A stretch of 38,440 nt of DNA from CAZEFK01 sp964511405. GTDB taxonomy: Bacteria; Pseudomonadota; Alphaproteobacteria; Elsterales; Elsteraceae. Location of the stretch: the NCBI GenBank assembly GCA_964511405.1, contig CAZEFK010000045.1:1-38440 (forward strand), in the 5' to 3' direction. The position numbers were made by a program, and so were the translations under genes. Every line of letters starts with the position of its first letter. Positions within the stretch are counted from its first letter, which is position 1. Below, piece after piece: positions 22,660 to 29,719 of this stretch. The notes below the pieces were generated by a model. The model made no database searches. It saw only the letters and a program-made list of their open reading frames with translations, and was not told the origin of the DNA.

Positions 22660-23028
22660 GGAAATTCGCCCTTGACTCGGATCGGGGTCGAAGCTGGGTG
22701 CGCTGGTGGGGCCGATCGCAGAACAACGGGCGTGGTGCGACCAAGGAGAACAATTGACGACGCTCAGCAGAGGAGCGACTCATGGAAGAGAGGTCGTGCG
22801 GCAGACATCCGATTGGGGGACGGCAAGATTAAGAGATGGTGTCGGTCGTCGCCCGGCAGCCATCAAAAGCCTGTCTGCACATGGGCTTGCGGCAGTGCCA
22901 CCGTGCTTCGGCGCGTGCTGCCGGTCGGCTGGAAGCCGTGGAATGCTTGCATCTCACCAACACTGAGGCTTGCGCCCTCGAAATCCGACGCCACTCTCGC
23001 TTGGCCGCGAGAGGCCGGACCGTCGACA

Positions 23029-23083
23029 GGCTGTCAAGGCTGGCGCGCTGCGCCACCGCTTCGCGGCTGCGGCCTTGACAGCC
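23029..23083. repeat. Long inverted repeat in a gene-poor spacer
   Basis: GGCTGTCAAGGC (23029-23040) and its exact inverse GCCTTGACAGCC (23072-23083) flank a 31-bp GC-rich core with further small palindromes. The spacer 22660-23154 otherwise holds no supported gene; the open frames there have atypical sequence and no good RBS. It may be the end of a lost mobile element or a structured replication/transfer site. Confidence 0.5.
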
Positions 23084-23154
23084 CGCCGCCGGCCCAGCGA
23101 GCTGCTTACAAGCGAGAATGGCTTGGAGGGAGCGCGACGCTCCCGACCTCGGGC

Positions 23155-23661
23155 TCACAGCCCGGCCTTGATGAAGGTGTCGAGCGGCAGCACCAAGCGC
23201 CGCGGGTCGTTCGCGAACGGCAGGAAGCCATAGCGCGCGTAGAACCGCGCGGCGGCATCGTTGAGCGCATCGACGATCACAGCATGCATTGCAACTGCGC
23301 CGCTGGCCCGCACGACCCGATGCACGGCGTCGAGCAGCAACGTCTCGCCGTGACGGCGTCCCTGATACCGGCGATCGACAGCGAGCCGGCCAAGGATCGC
23401 GGCCAGTACCGGATAATGCGGCAGCTTCTTAGATTGCCTCTCCGGCAGCTCGGCCCGCTCGAAAGTCGCAGCGCTCAGGCTGTAGTAGCCCGCGATGGCC
23501 CCAGGCGTGTCGCCCAGCAGGACGAACACCCGTGCCACGCGGCGCCGGACATCCTGCGATGCCTGGCGCTGAAGATAGGCATCAAGCACCGGCTCACCGC
23601 AGGTGAACGATGCGCGGTCGTGCTGTGGCCCCAGGGGCTCGACACGTCCCGAGTCAGGCAC
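23155..23661 (-). CDS. GNAT toxin of a TacA/TacT (DUF1778-GNAT) toxin-antitoxin pair
   Basis: A 168-residue acetyltransferase of the TacT/AtaT type, which blocks translation by acetylating the amino acid on charged tRNA. Family marks are FTCGEPVLDAYLQRQASQD at the N-terminus, GYYSLSAATF, the acetyl-CoA loop LAVDRRYQGRRHGETLL, and the end ALNDAAARFYARYGFLPF with the conserved Tyr of the active site. The GTG start (23659-23661) overlaps the antitoxin stop by 8 bp, so the two are co-translated. Full-length and apparently intact. Often on mobile islands, as here. Confidence 0.9.
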   Translation of the reverse strand: MPDSGRVEPLGPQHDRASFTCGEPVLDAYLQRQASQDVRRRVARVFVLLGDTPGAIAGYYSLSAATFERAELPERQSKKLPHYPVLAAILGRLAVDRRYQGRRHGETLLLDAVHRVVRASGAVAMHAVIVDALNDAAARFYARYGFLPFANDPRRLVLPLDTFIKAGL

Positions 23662-23938
23662 TGCGGCGGTCGCGGAAGCGGCGGACCGCGGCCTTCAGCA
23701 CCTCGTTCGGCTCCGGCGGATTGACCAGCGCGTCGAAGAAAACATCCCAATCGGCTGCCGGCAATGTCACCGTCTCGTGGCGTTCGATGACGCGTTCCGC
23801 GGCGGCCGTCGCGGTCGCCAGCACGAAATCGCTGACGCTCCTTTCCTCGTAGGCGGCGGCGCGTTCCAGCATCCGCTTGGTGCGCGCGTCGAGGCGTAGA
23901 TGCATGCGGTCGCGCTTGGCGGTCTCGGATCGGGGCAT
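23654..23938 (-). CDS. DUF1778 antitoxin (TacA-like)
   Basis: A 94-residue protein with an N-terminal ribbon-helix-helix (DRMHLRLDARTKRMLERAA, then EERSVSDFVLATATAAAERV) that binds operator DNA. Its C-terminal arm (LPAADWDVFFDALVNPPEP) wraps the toxin. The frame is open further upstream, but ATG 23936-23938 has GGAGG 7 nt before it and gives the family's normal N-terminus. It precedes the toxin gene with an 8-bp overlap. Confidence 0.92.
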   Translation of the reverse strand: MPRSETAKRDRMHLRLDARTKRMLERAAAYEERSVSDFVLATATAAAERVIERHETVTLPAADWDVFFDALVNPPEPNEVLKAAVRRFRDRRSA

Positions 23939-23966
23939 GGTCGGGCCTCCAGCATCACCTTGAGAT

Positions 23967-23985
23967 GTACGCCTCTGTGGCGTAC
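23967..23985. promoter_or_regulatory. Inverted-repeat operator of the toxin-antitoxin operon
   Basis: GTACGCC (23967-23973), five bases, then GGCGTAC (23979-23985) form a perfect 7-bp dyad 29 bp upstream of the antitoxin ATG, in an AT-richer patch. RHH antitoxins bind such sites to repress their own operon. Confidence 0.65.
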
Positions 23986-24224
23986 CATTCAAGCATGCCG
24001 ACACTTGCAAGTAATTCTGCGCCGCGCGTCGCCCGGCTCGTCTGGTGCCGGCTTGGCACCTTCCCGCAGGCGCGCTCGTGCTGTTGCCCTGCTCCCCTTG
24101 GCGGATGCAGCGGTGAAACGGCATGGCGGCGGGGCGCAGGGCAACCCGATCGACAATCGACGAAGCAACGCGCTCGCGGCATCGGCGTGGCCGCCGTTGC
24201 TCGGCTCGCTCGGAAGACTACATC

Positions 24225-24329
24225 GTGACCGATGATTTCCATCGGCCGTTACCGATTTCCCGAAGCGAGCTGGACGCTGTCCGGGCGCTGCTCGCCGAGG
24301 CAATCGATGACCTGCTCTACGGAGACTGA
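24225..24329 (+). CDS. Small protein upstream of the serine recombinase
   Basis: A 34-residue frame from GTG 24225: MTDDFHRPLPISRSELDAV, then RALLAEAIDDLLYGD. It is acidic and helical in its second half. It ends 4 bp before the recombinase start, and the recombinase RBS GGAGA lies within its last codons, so the two are coupled. Small acidic partners before recombinases are common on islands; whether this is a directionality factor is unknown. The longer open frame from 24123 starts in antitoxin-divergent spacer and has no RBS. Confidence 0.55.
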   Translation: MTDDFHRPLPISRSELDAVRALLAEAIDDLLYGD

Positions 24330-24333
24330 GCCG

Positions 24334-25953
24334 ATGCGCGCTGCCATCTACGCTCGCGTCTCGACCGTCCGCCAGGCCGAGGGCGATTTGTCCATCCCCG
24401 ACCAGAAGCGCCAGATCGCGGCCTATTGCCAGCAGCGTGGGTGGGTGGTTGTCGCCGAGTATGTCGATGCGGGCGCCTCGGCCACCTCCGACGACCGGCC
24501 CGAGTTCCAGCGCATGGTTGACGACGGCACTGCCACCAAAGTCGCGCCGTTCGACGTGATCGTCGTCCACAGCTATTCGCGCTACTTCCGGGACAGTTGG
24601 CAGGCCGAGCTTTATCGGCGGCGCCTTAAAAAGCACGGAGTCGACATCGTCTCAGTCACACAGGGGCTCGGCGACGGGCCGACGGCGGACTTGGTCCGCC
24701 AGATCATCGGGCTTATGGACGAACATCAGTCCAAGGAGAACGCCAAGCATACCCTGCGCGGCATGGAGGAGAACGCCCGGCAAGGCTTCGTGAATGGCAT
24801 TGCCCCGTTCGGATACCGTTCCGTCCCGGTCGAGACGCGTGGTGCCAAGGTGAAGAGGCGGCTCGCGATCGAGCCCGGTGAGGCTGAGATCGTCAAGCTG
24901 ATGTTCGATCTTGCACACCATGGCGCTGCCGGTCTGCCGATGGGCATGAAAGAGATTGCGAAGGCGCTGAACGCCCGCAACCTGCGGACTCGCGCCGGCC
25001 GGCGGTTCACGACCAGCGCCGTCCACGCGATCCTGCGTAAGCCGACCTATGCCGGCCGCCATCTGTTCAACCAGTTCGACAGCAAGATGGGGGCGAAGAA
25101 GCCGGCACAGAAACACATCGTGGTGGTCGTCCCCGCCATAGTCGATGAGGCGACGTTCGAGGCCGTGCAGCGCCGGCTCGCCGCTCGCGATCCGAAGAAG
25201 GCGCATCCGCACGCCGCCGCCAACCCCACCCTGCTGTCGAAGCTGGCCCGCTGCGCCGCCTGCGGCGGCGCGATGAGCCTGCGCACCGGCAAGTTCAACC
25301 GCTATCGCTATTACACCTGCTCCACCGCACGCCGGCAGGGGCCGTGTGGTTGCGCCGGCCGCACGATCCGTGAGGATCTGCTCGACGGTTTGGTGACCTC
25401 GCATCTGTCGGACCTGCTGTTCGCGCCCGACAGGCTGCGGGACCTCTTCAGCGAGTTCCTGGAGGCCGAGCGTCGACGGCAGAAGGATGGGCCACGGCTG
25501 TTCGAAAGCCTGACGGCTCAGCGCGCCGACATCGACAATCAGATCGCTCGGATGCACATCGCGATCCAGAAGGGGCTCGTTGACCTCGACGACGCAGACT
25601 TCGCGGCCCGGCTGCGCGGCTTGCGCGAACAGCGTGCCGACCTGATCCGACGGATCGAGCGGGCCCAAGCCGAGCGCCGCCCGTTCGCGCCCATCAGCAC
25701 GCCCAAGCTCGCCCGTCTCGGCGACCAGCTGCGCCGCGGCATGGCAGCCGGCGATATGCGCGCCCGGCGCGCCTATGTCCGCGTATTCGTCGATCGAATC
25801 GAGGTTGATGACCGGGAAATCCGGCTACGCGGCCCAAAATCGGCGCTGGTCAATGCCATCGCCGGTGCCGCCGAGCACACCGCGGGCGAAGTACTGCCAC
25901 TCGTCGAGCGATGGCGTCCCCGGCGCGATTCGAACGCGCGACCCCAGGATTAG
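24334..25953 (+). CDS. Large serine recombinase (site-specific integrase)
   Basis: A 539-residue serine recombinase. The resolvase domain has the catalytic Ser10 in YARVSTVRQAEGD and continues with LSIPDQKRQIAAYCQQRGW. A Recombinase domain (GIAPFGYRSVPVETRG) follows, then a zinc ribbon with RCAACGGAM (about residue 306) and YYTCSTARRQGPCGC, then a coiled coil (about 385-470). I chose ATG 24334, with GGAG 9 nt upstream; the upstream open frame is a shadow of the small gene. Its last 42 bp, encoding the end NARPQD, lie inside the tRNA-Arg gene on the opposite strand. That marks the junction of an integrated island. Confidence 0.92.
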   Translation: MRAAIYARVSTVRQAEGDLSIPDQKRQIAAYCQQRGWVVVAEYVDAGASATSDDRPEFQRMVDDGTATKVAPFDVIVVHSYSRYFRDSWQAELYRRRLKKHGVDIVSVTQGLGDGPTADLVRQIIGLMDEHQSKENAKHTLRGMEENARQGFVNGIAPFGYRSVPVETRGAKVKRRLAIEPGEAEIVKLMFDLAHHGAAGLPMGMKEIAKALNARNLRTRAGRRFTTSAVHAILRKPTYAGRHLFNQFDSKMGAKKPAQKHIVVVVPAIVDEATFEAVQRRLAARDPKKAHPHAAANPTLLSKLARCAACGGAMSLRTGKFNRYRYYTCSTARRQGPCGCAGRTIREDLLDGLVTSHLSDLLFAPDRLRDLFSEFLEAERRRQKDGPRLFESLTAQRADIDNQIARMHIAIQKGLVDLDDADFAARLRGLREQRADLIRRIERAQAERRPFAPISTPKLARLGDQLRRGMAAGDMRARRAYVRVFVDRIEVDDREIRLRGPKSALVNAIAGAAEHTAGEVLPLVERWRPRRDSNARPQD

Positions 25954-25988
25954 GAATCCTGTGCTCTATCCTGCTGAGCTACGGGGAC
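25912..25988 (-). tRNA. tRNA-Arg (anticodon CCT)
   Basis: A complete cloverleaf of 77 nt with encoded CCA: acceptor GTCCCCG/CGGGGAC, D arm GCTC/GAGC, anticodon stem CAGGA/TCCTG with loop TTCCTAA (anticodon CCT), and T arm GCGCG-TTCGAAT-CGCGC. The discriminator is G. Its 3' half is overlapped by the 3' end of the serine recombinase gene, so it is the likely integration site of the accessory region to the left. Confidence 0.97.
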
Positions 25989-26051
25989 AGGCCGCTCGCA
26001 CCATAGCATCGCGTGTGGTGGGCCCCAAGCGATTCCCCGGTGGCGCGTCCC

Positions 26052-26612
26052 CTACGGCACGATCCGGAAGCGCGAGCCCTCGTTCATCTCTTCGTGGCGG
26101 ATCAGCATCGCGATCACCACCTGGTGCACCAGGTTGCGGAATCCGGGATCGGCGGGGTCGGCCGGGCCGTCATAGTGGCCGTGGGCCGTGCTCACCGCGC
26201 CGCCCGCGCGGCACAGCGCGCCACTCAAGACCACCGGCCCGCGGCCGGGCGCTGGTGCGGCCGCGGCCGGCTTCGGCGCCGCGGCCGCGAACGGGCCGGC
26301 ACAGGCGGTGGTGTAGGGGCCGCCACCGGCGAAGTCGAAGACGATGGCCGTGGACCCGGGCGCATCGGCCGGGACATAGCGGATATCGGTGCCGACGCCG
26401 ATCGGCATCGCCGGGATGATGCGGGCCGCGAACGCGGCCGAGCTCTCGCCGTCGGGGGTGTCGCGGACCACCACGTCGATCGGTCCGACAAGATAGAGGT
26501 CGGAGTTGCGCGGGATCGGGCTCGGATCGGCAATCGCGCTGGGAAGCCCGCATCCGGCCAGGCCGGCCGATAGGGCCGCAGGGATCAACAGCCGCAGCGT
26601 CCGTGTGCGCAT
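26052..26612 (-). CDS. Predicted lipoprotein of unknown function
   Basis: A 186-residue protein with an N-terminal signal (RTLRLLIPAALSAGLAGC) ending in a lipobox LAGC, so Cys21 would be lipidated. The mature part has a low-complexity Ala/Pro stretch (about 110-125) and a C-terminal segment HQVVIAMLIRHEEMNEGS. No family recognised. It is divergent from the peptidoglycan-binding protein with a 144-bp spacer and is the first core-like gene beyond the tRNA. Confidence 0.75.
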   Translation of the reverse strand: MRTRTLRLLIPAALSAGLAGCGLPSAIADPSPIPRNSDLYLVGPIDVVVRDTPDGESSAAFAARIIPAMPIGVGTDIRYVPADAPGSTAIVFDFAGGGPYTTACAGPFAAAAPKPAAAAPAPGRGPVVLSGALCRAGGAVSTAHGHYDGPADPADPGFRNLVHQVVIAMLIRHEEMNEGSRFRIVP

Positions 26613-26756
26613 CTCATGGGCCTCCCGCCTGGTGCGGACCCGGTGCGGGCCCGCACCGAAAGGTTCGACGCAGGCCCGTCGGCGGTTTCGGTAGCCGCGA
26701 ACCGCCCGCCTCGCGGGCTCGTTGCCGTGGCAAGTCTTCCATCAAGGGTGGAACCC

Positions 26757-27299
26757 ATGCGGACGTCATTCCTGGCCGCGATCGTCACCGCGGCCGCGCT
26801 GTCGGCGCCACTGGCGGCTCCGGCGGCGACACAGCCGGCTCTGACCTATACGCAGCCATTGGCACCCCCGGCCGTGCAGGCCATCCAGGAGCACCTGCAT
26901 CGGCTTGGCGCCTATGGCGGCCGGGCCGACGGCCTGTGGGGGCCGGACAGCCAGGCGGCGCTCGAGCGCTTCCAGCAGAGCCACGGCCTCCAGGTTACCG
27001 GACAGCTCAACCCGGCCACCGTCGCGACCTTGGGGCTGAGCCCCACGGACGTGCTCGGCCCCCAGGCCGCCGCCGTGCCGCTCCCGGGCTCGCCGGATGC
27101 ATCGACCATCCGTGCCATCCAGGCGCGCTTGCGCGAGCTGAACTTCTACCGGGGACCGGCCGACGGCATGTGGGGGGCCGAGACGCAGCAGGCGCTCGAG
27201 CGCTTCCAGCAGGGGCGGGGACTGCAGCCGAACGGCCAGATCAACCCGGCGACGATCGCCGCTCTCGGCCTCGATCCCGCTCGCGTGGTATCGCGCTGA
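26757..27299 (+). CDS. Secreted protein with two peptidoglycan-binding (PG_binding_1) repeats
   Basis: A 180-residue protein with a cleavable signal peptide (MRTSFLAAIVTAAALSAPLA, cut near APAA). Two PG_binding_1 repeats follow at about residues 40-85 and 118-170, each with the pattern ADGLWGPDSQAALERFQQ and NPATVATLGL. No catalytic domain is attached, so it may anchor to or protect the wall. The start is ATG 26757; the longer frame from 26616 lies upstream of a normal signal peptide and is rejected. Confidence 0.85.
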   Translation: MRTSFLAAIVTAAALSAPLAAPAATQPALTYTQPLAPPAVQAIQEHLHRLGAYGGRADGLWGPDSQAALERFQQSHGLQVTGQLNPATVATLGLSPTDVLGPQAAAVPLPGSPDASTIRAIQARLRELNFYRGPADGMWGAETQQALERFQQGRGLQPNGQINPATIAALGLDPARVVSR

Positions 27300-27325
27300 T
27301 CGGGGCGACGATCGCCGGCTAGTGA

Positions 27326-27646
27326 CTAGCGGACCGGCACGGTCGGCTTGTTCGGCCCATTGCCGCCGTCGCCATAGCTCCCGGTTCCGGTCACGGTGCC
27401 GGGGGCGGCGCCCCGTGCGGCGTCGGACGGGATCCCGCTCGACCCGCTATAGTAGGTCTGATTGCCGGTTACGACGCCAGGCCGGTTGAGTTCGGGCCGG
27501 TTTGGACCGTTGCCGCCGGCGCCATAGCTTCCGGTCCCGGTCATCGTATTCGGCGGTACGCCGGCGGGTGCAGTCTGGGCGAGGGCCGATCCGGCGCCAA
27601 AGGCCAGCATCGCGGTCACCGCCGCCCCGAACATGAAGGATTTCAT
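27326..27646 (-). CDS. Small secreted Gly/Asn-rich repeat protein
   Basis: A 106-residue protein with signal peptide (MKSFMFGAAVTAMLAFGAGS, cut after ALA). The mature part contains the motif TGTGSYGxGGNGPNxP twice, about 50 residues apart. No family recognised. GGAG 6 nt before ATG 27644-27646 fixes the start; the TTG and ATG just upstream are less well placed. It is convergent with the peptidoglycan-binding gene (26-bp gap). Confidence 0.7.
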   Translation of the reverse strand: MKSFMFGAAVTAMLAFGAGSALAQTAPAGVPPNTMTGTGSYGAGGNGPNRPELNRPGVVTGNQTYYSGSSGIPSDAARGAAPGTVTGTGSYGDGGNGPNKPTVPVR

Positions 27647-27751
27647 CATCTGCTCCAAAATAAGCGACTCCGTCGCCGAGGAAATGGAGCCAGGAGAGAT
27701 TTGTTCCGAGGCGACGCTTGACGCGGTGCCGGCAAGGATTGTTCAAGGCGG

Positions 27752-28186
27752 TCAGTCGGCTTTGTCCAAAGCTTCGCTCGAGAGCTTGCGCAACCCGGCC
27801 CAGACTGTGGACGCATCGTCGCCCAGGGACGCGGCGACCAGTCGATTGAAGGCCGTCATGGCGCTCTGAAGCGGTTCGGCCAAGTCGCGTCCGCGCGCGG
27901 TCAAGTAGATGCGGTTGATCCGGCGATCGCCGTCGGGGTCGGGCCGTCGGGCCGCCAAGCCGGCGGCCTCCAGCCGATCGACGACGCCGGTGATCGTGGC
28001 GCTGTCCAGGACCAGGCGCTGGCCGAGTTCGGCGCCGCTCAGGCCGTCGCGCTCCCACAGCAGGCTCAGCGCCGCATACTGCACCGGGGTGATGCCGTAG
28101 GGCTGGAGCATCTCGCGGGCGCGCCGCGAGACCTGCTGTGCGGCCTTGCCGGTCAGGAAGCTGATGCAGTCTTCGAGGCGATCCAT
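27752..28186 (-). CDS. MarR family transcriptional regulator
   Basis: A 144-residue winged-helix protein. Helices lead to the HTH GLSGAELGQRLVLDSATITG, followed by VVDRLEAAGLAARRPDPDGDRR, the recognition helix and wing with the conserved DxRxR type tip, and a C-terminal dimerisation helix. The start ATG 28184-28186 is the family's natural N-terminus (MDRLEDCISFLTGK). It is divergent from the DUF2000 gene, and two overlapping dyads lie between them, so self-regulation and control of the amidase operon are likely. Confidence 0.9.
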   Translation of the reverse strand: MDRLEDCISFLTGKAAQQVSRRAREMLQPYGITPVQYAALSLLWERDGLSGAELGQRLVLDSATITGVVDRLEAAGLAARRPDPDGDRRINRIYLTARGRDLAEPLQSAMTAFNRLVAASLGDDASTVWAGLRKLSSEALDKAD

Positions 28187-28229
28187 GCCCGGCAGTTTCG
28201 CCTCGACGGGCCGCGGCGTCCACATGTAT

Positions 28230-28251
28230 CTTGTACACAAGTAACTTGTGT
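28230..28251. promoter_or_regulatory. Probable MarR operator
   Basis: Two overlapping dyads: CTTGTACACAAG (28230-28241) and the perfect ACACAAG-TAA-CTTGTGT (28235-28251). It is the most AT-rich patch of the spacer, between the divergent starts and just before the RBS GGAGGGGG of the DUF2000 gene. Confidence 0.7.
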
Positions 28252-28261
28252 GGAGGGGGCC

Positions 28262-28711
28262 ATGAGCCTGGCTTTGGACGACATGCCGGAACCGATGCGC
28301 TGCGTCGTCGTGATCGACGCGGCGCTGCCGCCTGGTCCTGCCGCCAACGCCGCCGCCGTGTTGGCGCTGACCATGGGCCAGCGGCAGCCGCATCTGGCCG
28401 GCGAGCCGTTCATCGACGCCGCCGGTAACCATCATCCTGGGCTGATCCCGATCGGCATCCCGGTCCTCGCCGCGCCAGCCGACGACTTGGCCCGGCTTCG
28501 CGACAAGGCGCTGGCCGCGGGCCTCGATGTCGTCGACTTTCCGTCCCAGGGCCACCAGACCAACGACTACGCGCAGTTCCGCCGCATGGTCGCCGCCTTG
28601 GCGCCCGACGAGATCCGCTATCTGGGCGTGATGATCTACGGCGAGCGCAAGCGCGTCGGCCGGCTGGTCGGCAAATACGGCCTCCTGCGCGACCGGTCCG
28701 CCGGCGCTTGA
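28262..28711 (+). CDS. DUF2000 family protein
   Basis: A 149-residue protein with the DUF2000 pattern CVVVIDAALPPGPAANAAAV and LALTMGQRQPHLAG, then GLIPIGIPVLAA. The biochemical function is unknown; the family resembles peptidyl-tRNA hydrolase 2 in fold. ATG 28262 has GGAGGGGG directly upstream. It is first in a run of plus-strand hydrolase genes, separated from the next by 57 bp, and is divergent from MarR. Confidence 0.8.
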   Translation: MSLALDDMPEPMRCVVVIDAALPPGPAANAAAVLALTMGQRQPHLAGEPFIDAAGNHHPGLIPIGIPVLAAPADDLARLRDKALAAGLDVVDFPSQGHQTNDYAQFRRMVAALAPDEIRYLGVMIYGERKRVGRLVGKYGLLRDRSAGA

Positions 28712-28768
28712 GCCGGCTGGGGTCCCGTGCCATGGATGGGGCATCGCCGGCCGCAGGAGACCCAGCCG

Positions 28769-29719
28769 ATGTCCCCGATCGCGATCGCCATCCATGGCGG
28801 ATGCGGAACCCTGGCGCCCGAGTTGCTAAGCCAGGCCGAGTGGGTCGAGACCCGGGCGCATCTGGCGGCGGCCCTGCGCGCCGGCTGGGCCAAGCTGTCG
28901 GCCGGCGGCTCGGCGCTCGATGCGGTCGAGGCTGCGGTCGTCGCCATGGAGGACAGCCCGCACTTCAATGCCGGCTACGGCGCCGCGCTCACCGAGGCCG
29001 AAGACCACGAGCTCGACGCCTCGATCATGGACGGTGCCACCCTGGCCGCGGGCGCGGTCTGCGCCGTGCGCACCGTGCGCAATCCGATCCGGGCCGCGCG
29101 GGCCGTAATGGAGCGGTCGGACTGCGTGCTGCTGATCGGTGCCGGCGCCGACCGGTTTGCCCGCGACTCCGGCTTGGCGGTGGTCGACAACGGCTACTTC
29201 ACCACCGACCGCCGGCGCCAGGCGCTAGCCTCGCTGAAAGAGCGCCAGGCGCGCGGCACCTTGGCGGCGGCCAGCGAAGCCGAGCGCCACGGCACGGTCG
29301 GTGCCGTTGCTCTGGACGCCAAGGGCAACCTGGCCGCCGCGACCTCGACCGGCGGCTTCAACAACAAGCCGGTCGGCCGGGTCGGCGACACGCCGGTCAT
29401 CGGCGCCGGCACTTATGCCCGCAACGGCGCCGCCGCGGTGTCCTGCACCGGCCAGGGCGAGGTGTTCATCCGCCGCGTCGCGGCCTACGACGTCTATGCC
29501 CGCATGCACTATGCCGGGGCGACGCTGGACCAGGCGACTGGCGCGGTCATCGACGGGCTGGCGTCGCATGGCATCGGCGCCGGCCTGGTCGCGGTCGACG
29601 CCACCGGCGGCATCGTCGCGCCATACACCACCCTGGGCATGGCGCGGGGCTGGATCGCGCCCGACGGCATCGTCCATGTCGCCACGCACAAGCCGGTGCA
29701 CCGGCTGGGAGACGCGTGA
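28769..29719 (+). CDS. Isoaspartyl peptidase / L-asparaginase (Ntn-hydrolase)
   Basis: A 316-residue type III asparaginase proenzyme. It should self-cleave before the Thr in RHGTVGAVALD (residues about 180) to give alpha and beta subunits, and hydrolyse isoaspartyl dipeptides and asparagine in the cytosol. Family marks are AIHGGCGTL, the DAVEAAV helix, FNAGYGAALT, and after the nucleophile the segment AAATSTGGFNNKPVGRVGDTP (cited in part: GGFNNKPVGR). ATG 28769 has GGAG 9 nt upstream. The stop overlaps the start of the gamma-glutamyltransferase gene (TGATG). Confidence 0.92.
   Translation: MSPIAIAIHGGCGTLAPELLSQAEWVETRAHLAAALRAGWAKLSAGGSALDAVEAAVVAMEDSPHFNAGYGAALTEAEDHELDASIMDGATLAAGAVCAVRTVRNPIRAARAVMERSDCVLLIGAGADRFARDSGLAVVDNGYFTTDRRRQALASLKERQARGTLAAASEAERHGTVGAVALDAKGNLAAATSTGGFNNKPVGRVGDTPVIGAGTYARNGAAAVSCTGQGEVFIRRVAAYDVYARMHYAGATLDQATGAVIDGLASHGIGAGLVAVDATGGIVAPYTTLGMARGWIAPDGIVHVATHKPVHRLGDA

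Noticed and set aside
22782..22832. 16-codon frame ATG 22782 to TAA with a good AGGAG RBS
   Set aside because: The RBS spacing is good, but the peptide is unrecognised and nothing else supports expression; it may be a gene relic.
22829..23158. 109-codon minus-strand frame in the gene-poor spacer
   Set aside because: It crosses the inverted repeat, has Arg/Ala-biased composition and no RBS.
22534..23724. 396-codon plus-strand frame across the toxin leader and GNAT toxin
   Set aside because: It is antisense to the C4-like RNA and to the TacT gene and has no domain or RBS.
17895..24224. Second copy of the tRNA-Arg 3' end as an attachment site
   Set aside because: I looked for the CGTCCCCGGCGCGATTC block to the left and found none in the window.
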